Shown piece by piece: positions 47,654 through 60,725 of a stretch of 64,000 nucleotides of DNA. The stretch is from positions 22,884,890 through 22,948,889 of the forward strand of contig NC_081136.1 in the NCBI RefSeq assembly GCF_958295425.1, written 5' to 3'. The stretch's first letter is position 1, and each line of letters begins with the position of its first letter. Under the pieces are notes generated by a model. That model searched no databases and was not told the DNA's origin. It worked only from the letters and a program-made list of their open reading frames with translations. Origin of the DNA: Solea solea (lineage: Eukaryota; Chordata; Actinopteri; Pleuronectiformes; Soleidae). The position numbers and the translations under genes are program-made.

Positions 47654-50312
47654 CTATAGGTAATATTCATAGATATTGTCCAGCTCCTCGTGAAACAAGT
47701 CCCATTCGTCCTCTGAGTCCGTCGCCTCGTCTTCAGTTCCTCCGGCGAGCAGCATGAGGAGCATCTCGCTCAGCTCGAACGTCACCATGTCCTCGTCGTC
47801 GTTGTCAAAGGAGTCGGTGCTGTCCCTCTCGTCCAGGAGGTCCCACAGCGCCGTTCGCCTCGAGCTCTGAGAGGGAAACGCCACGGTCAAACACATGATA
47901 CATGGCTTGATTTCAGCTTAGACTCCCCGACTCAAAATGGTGAGAGCATTTAAAAAGGTGCCGTGTGGAACATTTAGGAGTGGGACATTATCTTTTCTAA
48001 ACCCACAAATACAGACTCATCACATGAGGTAGCATAATGAATGGCTAATGGGAATTATTAGGGTTTTTTTTAAAACTAAAATATGTGACGGAAACCTTTT
48101 TTGAACTACCTACAATTAAGAAAGAACATTGTTGAATTTCTTACAGATAACAACACTGGTTTATATAGTTTTTCTTATTTCAGTTAAGAAAAGGCTGCAT
48201 TCAAGATTAGTAAAGTAATTAAAAGAACACAAACATATTTACATGGACTGCGTAAGCCAACATATATCTCTATTAGTACAGATTGGTAAGAGTAGTAGTA
48301 GTAGTAGACACCAAATTGTTTTCACTAGTACTATTTTGTTATTTCATTTATTTTCTCCTCACATCTACAAAATGTGGAAATTTCCCAAACCACTGCATAC
48401 AAATGTCATTAAGGTCAAAGAACGATGAATCACACAGTCTTTATCAGACAATTGCTGCAGTTACGGTGCCATGTAGCAGACAGGATTATTTTTTCAAAAC
48501 AGAGTGAAAAGGCCGTAAAAAAAACTTTCATATTTAAAATTTAACTTTGACCTGGCTTGTTCAATTCCATACACCACTACATTTGTTGATGACTGTTCAG
48601 GCTTTAAGTGAGACTGTACCTACATAAAACAACTATGTATTAATTAGTTACAAATAAAGAACATTATCAGCTAAAAGGACTTGTTGAACAGTTATTGTTT
48701 TAGGTGACAACTTAAGCTTTAAGTCACCCTGCAAATAATTACTTATCCAGCAGAGGGTGCTATAGTTGAGGAAGTGTTGTCAACATTGTTCCAAGCACAG
48801 ACAGCTCTAAGATATGGCCTGTGAGAGACTATGTTCATTATAAGCTCAAGAGAAAGAAGACTTAAATTATTCTTTTATACTGAAGATTTGAATTTTGAGA
48901 GTATTTTATATTTTGAGAGAGAATGCTTGATCCATTAATTAAACTCTGGTTTTCAGTTACATAAAAGTAGTGGTATCAAAAACAAACGGATGTTCTGTGT
49001 TGCGTGCGGAGTGAGAGTTACCCTGTTTCTGCTGTTGGATCCCGTCTGTCGTCGTTGGGGTTGTGGATCCTCCAGCCGACCGTCAGGAAACGCGTGCTTA
49101 TAGAAGCAATTTGAGCCAAAGGGGCACGTTCCACGACCCTCGTCGAAGTATCGACAGGGTTTAGTCCTGCAGAACGCAAACAAAAACAGGTTAGAGTGGA
49201 TCAAAAGATCACAGAAACACACGTCATATCACACCACCGACCTTGGAAATATTTAGACGCTGGATTACTTCTCAGTGTCGTTTTGTTTTTTTAACCCCCA
49301 CATTTTACTGCCCACTCCCACAGATTCACCATCCTACTCCTGCATGACTGAGCAAATCCACCCACATTAGCTTTCAATTCAAAACCTCTCTGCTCCATCC
49401 TGCAGTGAGAGTTATCGCCTTTTAAACGTTCTGATATTAAATCATTTAGCAAGCCAGCACACTGAATAACCACAAAGGCAGGGAGATATGTGTAATTAAT
49501 AAAGCTTTCGCTTTAGTAAAGCTGCGGGATGGATCCCACAGCAAATACAAAAAAAAAAAGAAAAAAATTCTCTTTTTAGGTGTAGAAATAAATGATGTGT
49601 GTACCCCATGCCGTCCTTGTATTTCTGGATGAGTTTCTGTTTGTCTTCCTTATCTTCTACCCAGTACTCGCTTGGGATGACAAAGTTGGATGTGATTCGA
49701 CACTCTGGGCAAGACCTGCAGAGAAATACATATACATAACAAAAACATGAGAACAAGTACTGTATTTGAACGCATCTGAAGTAAATCATTTTTTAATTAT
49801 ATTGTGATAATAATTGCTATTGAATAATTGCCCCGTCTTTACACACACGTACACACTGGAGAAACAAATGTGTGGTGTCAAATCAGGGATTAAGACAGTT
49901 ATATGATTGTTGGGATTATTATTATTGGGGGAAATCCTAAATATTTTACACAAGTGACATGACTTGAACTGCCACAAGGGGGAGCCTGCATATTTCTTAG
50001 GGTTAGGGACTTTTCACAGGAGGCAGATTTATTCACAATAAGATTCTTTGCCTTCTCATAAACCTCCCCCTCTTCCTCACATATACTTAAGACACTGGTA
50101 TAGTGAAATTGGATTAAGTACGGTATAAACAGTAGAACAGTATTTCTTATTTTCCTCCAAGTACCAGCAGAGGAAGCTCGTACCACAGTTTGAGAACCAT
50201 GGTTCTCGTCATTCCAGGACTTGGTTAATTTGCATCTTATATCAGACTCTCGTTCTTAACTTCAAAATGTTCACTTAATGTGCACTTAACTGCAATTCTA
50301 CAGTTTGTTCAA

Positions 50313-50349
<37 letters not shown>

Positions 50350-51161
50350 GTGAATTGCAATTACTGTGGTCTAATTTTACATGAACCTTTCCTATTGTCC
50401 TGTGCCCAATCAGGAACAATAACAATTAAGTCTTCTGGGAAATTAGTGATCTACAGGACAAAAAAAACTTGTTCACTTCCCAAACCCTTTTTTTGTCAAG
50501 TATAAATGACTCACTTGATGATTTTGCTCTCAAACTGCTTGGCACTCCTCCACTTGCGAATGCACTTTAGACAGTAGCAGTGGTTGCAGTTGGAGAGGAT
50601 GCCGAAGCGGCGCTCGCTCGGGTTGGCCTTCTCAAACACCACCTCCATACACACGCCGCACATCATGTCCTTGCTGCGTTGGATGGCGAATGAGATCTCC
50701 ATGTCTTTCTCGTGGGCCTCGATGCATGCCTGTGAGAGGGAGAATCAAGGTGAAAATCAGCAAAACAAAATAAAGAAAAGAAAATTAGGGATAACTGTCC
50801 CGTACCGATACCAATAATACCACCTAAAGTCTCTACTGATACCAATATCAGTCCGATACAATTATTGTAAACCCCTGTTAACACATTACTCCTGACGCAT
50901 TTACCACAGAACCATAACAATCCAGATATTTTGCTTCCATTAAGAGGAAATAAACAGCCCACAGCATGCTGCTACTTTTGATATACTTATTACAGTCTTT
51001 ACTTAGTTTATGTGATATTGAGGGCTTCTGGAACATATTAGATGTCCCAATTTTTTTACCCAATGATTTTGACCAGTGTCAAACTAATACCAATACTACT
51101 CATCATACCAGCTCATTTTATTCATTCATCTTCTACCACTTTATCCTCCACCTGAGGGTAA

Positions 51162-51194
<33 letters not shown>

Positions 51195-54100
51195 GAAAGG
51201 CAGGGTACGCCCTGGACCGGCCGTCAGTCCATCACAGGGCCGCATAGAAACAAACAACCATCAAATCTCACTCACAATAAAAAACAATATTCATAGTTAT
51301 GCTTTCAATCATTGCTAATCACTTAAAAGTTAACTTCTTCCTTCTGAGGTTTTTCTAACCTCAGAACGAAAACACACGAGGGAGCAGGTCCTCTTCCATG
51401 GAGTCCGTCATATTGAAACTTGTTTGTACAGTAGGCCAGAATGGACAAACCAAATGTCATGTGTTAATGCTACCTGAAGTGCCTGGTTGCAATGTCCAAT
51501 TTCATCACTAGATGCCACTAAATCCTACTTCAGGCTTGAACTCCTTGCCAGGCAAAAAAAAAGAAAACCACTACATTCAATTAATCCTCCACATGGGGGA
51601 GGCGTGAGAGCTGATGCGAATCCCGACTGACATAGGGCAAAGGGTGGGGTACACCCTGGACAGGTCGCAGTCCATCACGGTGCAAACATAAAGAGACAAA
51701 CTACTATTCACTCACACATGCACACCTATGGTCAAATTAGCGTGTCCATGTTTCATGTTTTCGGACTGTGGGACAAAACCTGAGTATCCGGAGAAAACAC
51801 CACCAGCCAACCAACCAAGCCCACCCACCCCCACCCACACCGACACCCACACACACCCACACAGAGAGAGAACATGCAAACTCCATACAGAAAGGTCTCT
51901 GTTCCGACCAGATCGTGCAACAGCACTAACCACTACTCGCCATGTGACCATGGAAACCACTACACGTGTATCATATTTATATTACCATTTTAAAAGGAAA
52001 AAAAAAACCTATTTGAGATCAGCGTCAGTCCACTGTTGTTTGAATATGAACTTTTAGCATTAGGGTAAAGGATGATGACAAAAAGGCTCTCAACAAGCAC
52101 TCATTTATGGATCCATTTACTATAAACAGCTTTCATGGTGGTTTAAAATGTGCCTTTGTTGTTGCGTCTCGTCATGTGCTTTGATCCAGTCTTGAACAAA
52201 GGTATGGTATAGCTGAATAATTAGAGGGATAGATCTAGCGGTTATCAGTTATCTGAACGGAACAGTCATCATTGATGTAAGCAGCAACACTTCTGCTTTT
52301 CCTGCCTGAACATGTCAAAATGTCTGCTGTACTAAAAGCCCATTAAAATGTTTCTGACAGATATTGTGATTTGATTTTGCGATAAATGCTGCAGTTCCAT
52401 ATTAACTTTGTAACATATTGGAGCAGTAACACACAACACCATCAAATGAAAAAGACACGCAAATCAGAATAAGGAGGGGGAACCATGGCTAACAAAAACA
52501 TTGATAAATGCCTGCAAGAAGAAAAACACCCTGTATAGACAATACATAAGATTAGGACGGAACAGTCAGAAACGAGATACAAACGATATAGGAACAAACT
52601 AAATAGCATCCTAAATGATCGCAAGAAAGAATACTACAGTAATCTGCTAGCAGAAAACATGAACTATACTAAAAAACTATGGGATATTCTAAACGATGTG
52701 ATCAAAAACAAAAACACAAAACCTAGCTACCCTCCCTACTTCAGAAGATAACATGGAAATCATAGCAGAAAGATTTAATGAATTCTTTGTCAATGTGGGG
52801 CCGAATCTGGCGGAGAACATTCCTGCCTCACTCCTTCCGTGGGACCACTTTGATAAGGACAGAGGCAGAAACCCCAGCACAATTTTTCTCACCCCAGTGA
52901 AGGACAAAGAGATTAAACACCTGGTCAACAAATGCGTAGCAAAAACATCCACGGATGTTGATGACCTCGACATGAAGCTAAATTAGAAAGTAATAGATGG
53001 AATCATTTCACCTCTAACATATATCTGCAACCTGTCATTTCAAACTGGGACATTTCCCACCAAAATGAAAGTGGCAAAAGTAGTGCCATTGTTCAAGAAA
53101 GGGGACATACACAAATTCACTAATTACAGACCAGTCTCAATACTACCAGTGTCAAATATTCTGGATAAACTATTTAACGATAGGCTAGACAACTTCATTA
53201 ACAAACACAATCTGCTATACGATAGCCAATATGGATTCAGAAGAAACCATTCGACGGCGCTAGCTTTAACTGAGTCTGTGGAAACCATTACTGATGCTGT
53301 TGACCAGAAATTACATTCAATAGGAATATTCATAGACCTAAAAAAAGCATTTGACACCATCAACCATGATGTCTTGATAGCTAAACTGGAGAGATATGGT
53401 ATTAGATGCATAGTACTGGAATGGGTCAAGAGCTATCTTCACAACAGATCTCGATACGTTAAGATGGGTGATAACACATCAACTTGCTTGGACATAGTTT
53501 GTGGGGTCCCACAGGGGTCAGTACTGGGTCCAAAACTGTTTATACTATACATTAATGACATATGCAAAGTATCCAATATTCTGAAATTAATACTATTCGC
53601 AGATGACACTAATATTTTCTGTTCTGGGGATGACTTGAAGCAATTAGGTTCAAGTCATTATTAGTCAATAATGAAATGGCCAAGCTTCATGTGTGGTTTA
53701 ATATAAATAAACTATCACTAAATTTAGAGAAAACTAAATATATGCTGTATGGGGAAAGGCACAAAAACTACTAAATCAGAGGCACTATATTTGTTGTAAT
53801 GTGCACTAGTCTCTCCACACCTGCAATACTGTACAGAGGTTTGGGGACACACTTATAAAGCCACTACTTATCCTCTGTTTATACTCCAAAAAAGAGCCTT
53901 GAGAATTCTACATTATGCCAATTACAGGGAACATACAAATCAATTATTTATCAAATCAAAAATACTCAAATTATATGACTTAATAACCTACCGCACAGTA
54001 CAGATTATGTACAGGGCTGCCAACAAAAGCTTCCCTCACAATCTACAGATATTATTCCTGACCAGAGGGGAGGGACGCAATCTAAGAGGGAACATGATGT

Positions 54101-55248
54101 TCAGGCAGCGAAGGGAACTACATTAAAATCCTTTACTGTATCGGTCACGGGTGTCAGACAGTGGAATAATCTGGATGAGGAGATTAAAAAAAAATCTGCA
54201 AAACGGAGTGTATTTAAAAAGAAGTATGTAGATATGACTATTAATCGATACAGAATGACCCAGGAAGAAAGTATGATAAAGGTCAGAGACAGAAATCAGT
54301 AGACACTGTGTGGAGACGGCAAGAGATAAAAAAATAAAAACAAGAAGCAAATGTACCCAAACAATAGCCGACACTGATAAGCACACATTTCAACACGTGA
54401 GAAGTATTTAGCTGCCCCTGTGAATCGAGCCACGATGGACGATCAATTGATCCAAGATGGAATTGCTAAGCTGGTCACGTGCAGGTTCTGGTGAACCTAC
54501 ATGCCCAGATGGAACGTTCATGGCTGGCTACATTCTGGATGGATGGGAAAAGTGGAGAGTCGTGTGCCTTGCCGCACTGGATGTAGAGGATGTGTACATA
54601 TTCACATTCATGACAATCGGAATGCTCTCCTTGGGATGTGGTATGTTCATGCAATATCGGAAAATGAGAACGATCGCCACTGAGCTGATCAATGTGAGGG
54701 TGGAAAGTGCCACAGCTCAGAGGGCTATGGTCTCCACAACCCTCGAGTACGTGACAAGAATGGTGAAGCTAATCGAGGCGAAAGCTATAGATGAGATGGA
54801 TGACTAAAGGGAAAAAAAAAAACAACGAAACCAGCTCTCACACCATCCAAGTTAATAGTTAACCTGATCTCTATTGATTGGATCACTTTGTGCCTTTGGG
54901 ACGTTGTAACATGCCAGGCAACAAGTCAAGACTGTCATTCACGACGGAATAATATGGACACATGTACAGACATACACGTAGTCTGATTGACTGTCTAGAG
55001 CTAGACTGCATCTAGCAGTGCTCCCTGCTGCTGAAACATGTTTTGTCAAACTGTCATAATAATAAAAAATAATTTGTATGATGAAATTATGTATTGTACA
55101 ATGAAAATATGTATTCTGTGGGTAATGGGGGCGGGACTAGATAAGCTTTTGCTTCTCCCGCTTTCCCTTTCGGTTATGTGTATTGTGTGAACTACACTAA
55201 GATGATGTGTGATGATGATTGATCTAACTGACATGACCGAAATAAACA

Positions 55249-55291
<43 letters not shown>

Positions 55292-57960
55292 ATATTAACT
55301 CTAACGCAAGGCTGAGGAAAAACCCACACATTCTTCATATTCTTTGCCTAAAGACAGCGCCTGTCCACTCAGATGCTGCATATATAGGGGGGTCTGTATT
55401 CCTGTTACCTTAGTGTGCTCGGACCGCTGGTTGTTGTCAGTGGGGTGGAGCACCTGAAGGCCACACATGTCACACACATCGCCGTGGAGATAGGCACAGT
55501 TGATACCGTAGCGGCACTCCCCGACGGCGGCGTAGGGACAGAGTTGCTTCCTCAGCTCTTTATTTTCTGTTTCGCTGCTGTCAAGCTCCTCGATGAGAGG
55601 GACGGCACTCTCCACCTTCACTGGCTCAGCTGGACGTAGACACAGGCGTCATTACCATATCAGAAGACACAACACTGCTATTGTTTACATACCAGTACCC
55701 AGAGCAGCCTACATGGCATTATTACAGAGCTATTTAGGATTTGTTCACATAAATTCACACAGACGTACGAGTGACACACTGGGTTGCAAGTAGGGCATTA
55801 ATGACTTTTAATTTGTTCGATCGACTCATCTGTCAAAAGTCGAAGTCGAGTCGTCAAGTCGTTTCATGACATCATCACATTGACACAGTGGAGGAACACA
55901 ACTGTACAACAATGAGCAACTTTTATTAAAAATGGTGTGCCCCGTGTTCGTGGTGATGGAGAGCATTGATACACGTTCTACTCTCCCCGAGTTTGTCGCT
56001 GATGCAGCTGGCAACGTTTTCAGCAGTGTGGCTCGCCTGAGCTTCGGTCGTTTTGAGAATTATATCTATGTCTATGAAATGTGCGTTGTCTGTCACATAT
56101 GCCACCTCCGTGGCAACTCTGTCACTGATGGCCGCACGGCTAGAAACCGTGTACCTTGGCTCAAGCTCTTGGATGAAGTCTGAAAACGGACCCCTGTGAG
56201 TCAGTCTTTATTTGTAATTTTTCAGTTTATTGATGGAAAGCCAAAAACTTTCCACACATCCACACTTGTTAGATGGTCAGGAGTGGTGATCTCCATGGGT
56301 GTGGGCATGTGGATAGGCAGAGGAAAGAGGGCCGGGCTTGAGTCGCCACATTTTAACACGTGTATTAAAAAACATTATGCAATATATTCAAACAGTAATT
56401 ACAACATTCGATTATTTTTGATTTTGTTATTTTAATATTCGAATTATATTCGCCTCCCGAAATTCGTTCCAACAGTCCTAATCGACACATCGGCTTTTCT
56501 GTTAATGCCCTAGATGCAAGTGTAAGTTAATATATTTTGGTTCATTATTAAACTGTGGTGGGGAAAATTAGACTATAGTGGTTTACCGCCATCTACATAA
56601 CTAATGCGAAACAGAGATTTATAGACTTGAGACCAACCACAGAGGTCTGGGCAATATGGGGGAAAAAATCTTATCATGACTGGGCGATGCGGCTTATAAA
56701 TAATAACTAGATTTTTTTCGGCTACATACAACATATATATATATATGTATATATCTGGATATAAAGCTTGTTGTTTCTCTGGATGTCACGAAAAGTTTTC
56801 TTTTGAGAGGTTTATGCTTCTCAAAGGACAGTGACAATACACTGTAAATACACTCTAAAATAAAGTATCTCCTGTTTATGATCTGTATTACATGACCTTA
56901 AAATACAGTTATTACATTTCATTTCAGATCATTTATTTCTTTGGCTCTTTAATGTTAAATGAAGGATATTTACTTGTAATAGAATTTTGTCAATCCCATG
57001 CATTTCAAATCAATTTATAAAATTTATAATATTCAGTGTATTCCTCCAATACATTCAATATAATAAATATAATGATTCTAAATGCAAGAGCCTTTAAAAC
57101 CAGGACAAATCATCACGGTTACCTTATCACGAAAGACGATATGCAAAATCTAAGACCATATCTTGTCTCACGTCACGATAGCGATATAATCGATATATTC
57201 CTCAGCCCTTTTACCAGGCTATTCCCAGCCAACAAGTAGTAGTGCAGCTTTTTTGATGACAATAATAGTCAATAGGTGTATTTGATTACACATTTAGTAG
57301 ATTTATTTGAACTACATTTTATTTGACTACTAATTTTAAGATTTGTAATAGTGACAGCCCTACCAAGAGGCAAACTGAGTCTTTTTCAGGTCTGATTGTT
57401 TAGCCCAAAATGGAGCTCTTACTCAACCCTACAAATGGCACCAAAAAAGTTTGCTAATCCCAGATTCACAACAGATACCAGATTGTCCTCCATGTCCAGT
57501 ACAGCATATCTTCTCTCAGAGGACAAAGGAATAAGAACTGTATTCATTCATAAATAATTAAAATGATTTCCCTGCACACTACAGCTTAATACTTAATTTC
57601 CACCATGAATAAAGCCTAGTCAAACTTGCAGCCTTGAAACTAGTTCACAATAGACCAGATTCAAATGTTAATATAATACAAATGTTAATATTTTCATGAT
57701 CAAATGTGATCATGAAAATGATGCTACAGGTGTGAAGCATGAGACTTTCGTGAACTTGGTGCAGTGCCAGTCCCTTACCCCGTCCACAGTACGGTTGTCC
57801 TGGAACAAACTCGGCAGCGTTGACCCAGTCTTGTGCCTCTGAACCAGGTGTTGGCCCACTGGTTTCTGGGTCAGACGGGCCGGCCAGCTCGGCGGAGGGC
57901 AGCGGCAGCATCTGGGCGTCTGGCAGCTCCTCGTTTTTTGCAGGTTTACAGTGTTCAAAC
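47654..57960 (-). CDS. mkrn1: Makorin-1 RING E3 ubiquitin ligase, C-terminal six exons (5' end off window)
   Basis: Coding exons in gene order: 57779-57960, 55409-55629, 50515-50729, 49605-49715, 49022-49166 and 47654-47866. All are GT-AG with matching phases, 362 codons. The first begins mid-codon at (R)FEHCKP, the end of the second CCCH finger, so the start and first two fingers lie to the right of the window. Then come [17 protein letters not shown], the third CCCH finger with makorin Cys/His motif ([24 protein letters not shown]), a C3HC4 RING ([30 protein letters not shown]) split by an intron, and the last CCCH finger ([14 protein letters not shown]). The acidic tail ends [20 protein letters not shown]. 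The family binds RNA through CCCH fingers and ubiquitinates targets such as p53, p21 and TERT. Introns carry a LINE and a hAT element. Confidence 0.92.
49970..50203. mobile_element. hAT/Charlie-like MITE copy in mkrn1 intron
   Basis: Shares CTTTTCACAG(A)GGCAGATTTATTC, CTTCCTCACATATACTT and TACCACAGTTTGAGAACC with the 9670-10045 element, in the same orientation. The left end is not intact. Confidence 0.7.
51110..51260. repeat. 31-base poly-G inside a fish interspersed repeat
   Basis: A run of 31 G at 51163-51193 interrupts a repeat with GCAGGGTACGCCCTGGACCG and CAGTCCATCACAGGGCC. Homopolymers this long are often misassembled, so the true length is uncertain. Confidence 0.85.
51570..51960. repeat. 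Second copy of the fish interspersed repeat
   Basis: Shares GGGTGGGGTACACCCTGGACAG-type and CAGTCCATCACGG blocks with 51110-51260. It continues with TCGGACTGTGGGACAAAACC, ATCCGGAGAAAAC and AACATGCAAACTCC, a well-known set of words in fish dispersed repeats. A CACCC-rich microsatellite lies at about 51818-51865. Confidence 0.8.
52440..55293 (+). mobile_element. 5'-truncated LINE (L2/CR1-like), broken reverse transcriptase
   Basis: About 2.85 kb inserted in the large mkrn1 intron, on the strand opposite to the gene. Remains in order: a pre-RT segment ([15 protein letters not shown]), RT motifs [47 protein letters not shown] and the catalytic FADDT, then the C-terminal [18 protein letters not shown]. 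Frameshifts and stops (for example near 52983 and 53662) show it is dead, and the endonuclease half is missing. It ends ACCGAAATAAACATA followed by a (TAAA)n tail at 55245-55293, as in many L2-type elements. Exact clade not settled. Confidence 0.88.
54457..54807 (+). CDS. Uncharacterised 116-codon frame downstream of the LINE reverse transcriptase
   Basis: An uninterrupted frame from ATG 54457 to TAA 54807, between the end of the LINE RT and its (TAAA)n tail. It begins [19 protein letters not shown], has a hydrophobic segment [19 protein letters not shown] (about 46-64) followed by basic YRKMR, then a likely helical stretch and an acidic end (AKAIDEMDD). I recognise no family. L2/CR1-type LINEs are not known for a membrane-protein frame here. 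The sequence may be an unrelated insertion or a family-specific extra frame; its survival while the RT has decayed could also be chance. Confidence 0.35.
   Translation: MELLSWSRAGSGEPTCPDGTFMAGYILDGWEKWRVVCLAALDVEDVYIFTFMTIGMLSLGCGMFMQYRKMRTIATELINVRVESATAQRAMVSTTLEYVTRMVKLIEAKAIDEMDD
55783..56520 (-). mobile_element. hAT element with transposase remnant
   Basis: 722 bp (55791-56512) with TAGGGCATTAA at the left and TTAATGCCCTA at the right, flanked by GTTGCAAG and GATGCAAG (7 of 8). On the minus strand around 56180-55925 it reads EPRYTVSSR, then [25 protein letters not shown] words, matching the ZBED-type hAT transposase core (tryptophans lost). Internally deleted and non-functional, in an mkrn1 intron. 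Confidence 0.75.
56640..57215. mobile_element. Probable non-autonomous DNA element (GGGCAATATGG type)
   Basis: Starts CTGGGCAATATGGGGGAAAA and ends CGATATATTCCTCAGCCC, which are rough inverted relatives. It holds ATATCG/CGATA words typical of a common fish MITE type. No duplication could be read at its edges. Confidence 0.5.
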
Positions 57961-58594
57961 CTGTGGAGGCACACGGGAACAGGATGGTTACAAAGTACAA
58001 TAATCATACATTACTAATTTAAGATAAGACACAGGGTGGCAGGAGAGCAGTTTGAATATACAACAAAAAACTCTATGTGACTGCTGTTTCCATACAAAGT
58101 CTCTTACCCAAACACAATTAATTCAGTCAGGCAATGTTGAAAAAAATGCAAATGATATGAAGGTGGGAGGGGGAAACAGGATCATAAAACAGGACTGGAG
58201 GACTAATGCACACCAAAACGTTTGTGAATAACCAATAATCCGTCATTTTTTCACAATCATTTATAAAGAAGAAGATAAATACATTATATTGCAAAGACAG
58301 GCTAGAACAGGGATAAGATAATACGCTTTCATACGCCCACCTATATCCATATTTATATAAATCAGATTCTTTCTTTTTTTTATTGAACAAATTAATCTGA
58401 CCTTGACAGACGTTTTTAATTAGAGGTTCATATTTTAAGGGGTGCATTAGGATCACGTATCCTTTCAAAACAAATACCATTCTTCATCCTATATGCAAAA
58501 ATGATAAACCCCCCAAAAATTATATTTTTAGCTTTTAAACCCCTTAAATGCTAGTTTTCCGAAACACACGTACACGCTACTTTACATTAACTCA

Positions 58595-60725
58595 TTAACT
58601 CATTGGCTGCCAATGACGTCTATAAACCTCAATTAAGTTACATTACGGGGCGGGCTGGGGAACGATCTGGCGGAGCTTGTCTCCAAATATCAGGCTTGTA
58701 AACAGAGAATGTAGCCTATGCTGAAGCCTATAGAAGAAAAAGAGAGGCGTGTTTCACCACAGCTCAGCTCGGCAGACAGTTCCGAGTCTGATGATGAATT
58801 TAGCGAACCTGACCCGGATTCCTCCAATGAGTGGTTGCCGTCTGGATCAACCGCAAGCAGCAGAGCCTCATCCTCAGATACTCCAGGAAGACATAAGGGA
58901 GGTAAGAGCTAACTTTGTTTTGCTTTGATCACTTGATTCGTTCTTTTTTGCTTTGATCGCGTGATGATCGCTTGACGAATGGTGACATCAGAGCAGACGA
59001 TGACGTGAGACAAATAATCCTATTTGTTCTATTAGTTCCTTCCCGCCTCCCCTCCCCTCCCCTCCATGTCACATGAACACCATTTAGTCCCACTAGTTCA
59101 TATACTGTAACATCAGTTGCCGGTAGCCTATTGACGTGAAGGAATTTTTTAATTTACAGATCATGCATCCAGCAGAGCTCCCCACTCCACTCCTTTGCCA
59201 GTGCAAAGAAGAATGGTTTAAACAAAATAAAAAGCATCATCACACCACAGCATTAAAAAAATATATATTTTCATAGTAATTGTATATATTTCTATAATTT
59301 ACAGGTCGTGAATCGAGCAGAGGTCACAAGAAAGCTTCTGACTGGCATCAAGCCGGCTGGCAACCAAACAATTTCCCCTTCACTGCAACCCCTGGACCTC
59401 GAAACGTTGCTGCGGAGTGGGATAGAGACCTGCCAGCCTCCTTCTTGGAGCTGACTGACGAGCTGCTCCAACATATTGTGGATCAGGCAAACCTGTATGC
59501 AAGTCAGTATTTTGAAGCAAGCCCTGACAATCTGCCATATAGCAGAGGAAATGCATGGAAACCAGAGTCAGTCCCAGAACTGAAAACTTTCTTTGGACTC
59601 ACTTTCTCACAAGTTATGTCAAAAAGCCAAACCTTGAACTGTACTGGAGTGTTGATGAGGTAAATGCTAAATCCCAATTCAGCAAGACTATGCCAAGGAA
59701 CAGATTTCGGATTATTTGGAGGTTCCTTCATTAGAACAATAATGCATTACAGGATGCGACGGACAAAATGTACAAAGTCTGTCCCGTGTTAGATTACATT
59801 GTTACATGTCATTGTCGAAAAGTTCAAGGAGATGTATCGACCAAGGCAAAACATTTGCATTGATGAGGGTATGACGCAGTGACGGGGGTGCATATCTTTC
59901 AGGGTGTACAACTCACAAAAGCCTGTGAAATATGGAATCAAATCCTACATACTGTGTGATGTGACTGTTTACGGGGAGCACAAAGCAACGGTCTGTGGAA
60001 CACTGAGGAAAAATAGGGGGGAACCTCAGATCATCAGCGAGATGACAAAGACTGACTTGGGGGTGGGGGAAAAAGATGTGTGGCACAATGAGAGGGTGAT
60101 GGTAGTAGCATGGCAGAACAAATGGTTGGTGAAGATGGTGACAACCTGCCACCAAGATAGGATGCAGAGGGGACACAAAGACAAGGTTGCTTCAGTTAAA
60201 GCCAGAGTGTATTGTTGCGTTCCTGTCGTGTCCCTTTGCACACAGGAGAGTGTTTTACAGCTTACCACACTAAACTGAACTATTCTGTGTAGGAGTGGAA
60301 ACACACACAATTTGCTATAGCTGCAACAGCATACATAATTTTTCACATTATATATTTGTGAATAAATGATTATTTTGCTATCAAAAGACCTTTCTCAGTG
60401 TTGTTTTTGCCGTTTTATGGAAGGAAAACACTTTTCAGATGTTTGAGGTGTCACTAAAGCAATATTAGCATCAAGGTCACTGTTCTGCTTGACAGGTTTC
60501 TTTTCACAAAAAGCTTGTTTTCTCCATTTTTTGGTCATTACACATAAAAACAGGTTCTACTGCCTATTACTAAAGGACTGAAAAAGATAAAAATATTTTT
60601 TTCCTGATGAAAGACGAGTGTCTACTCTTTCTTTTGGTAGTTTCTGTGTTTACAGTCATAGAACACATGGTTCCGTGGGTCTTGGAAAATCAGTCAAAAT
60701 GCTGTAAAACGCTTGGCAGTATGGG
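58595..60725 (+). pseudogene. PGBD4-like piggyBac transposase relic
   Basis: A degraded transposon. Left end: TTAA at 58595 followed by CATTGGCTGCCAATGACG; right end near GCTTGGCAGTATGGGG (60711), giving inverted GGCTGCCAA/TTGGCAG. No TTAA is evident on the right. The N-terminal acidic part (from 58718: SSADSSESDDEFSEPDPDSS) ends at a GTAAG donor-like site and resumes after TTTACAG at 59305 with GRESSRGHKKASDW. The DDE domain follows (LPYSRGNAWKPESVPELKTFF), then frameshifts and a stop in the DEGMTQ catalytic block, KPVKYGIKSYILCDVT, a large deletion, and a frameshifted Cys-rich C-terminus. It cannot make active transposase. It sits in the presumed first part of mkrn1. Confidence 0.82.
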
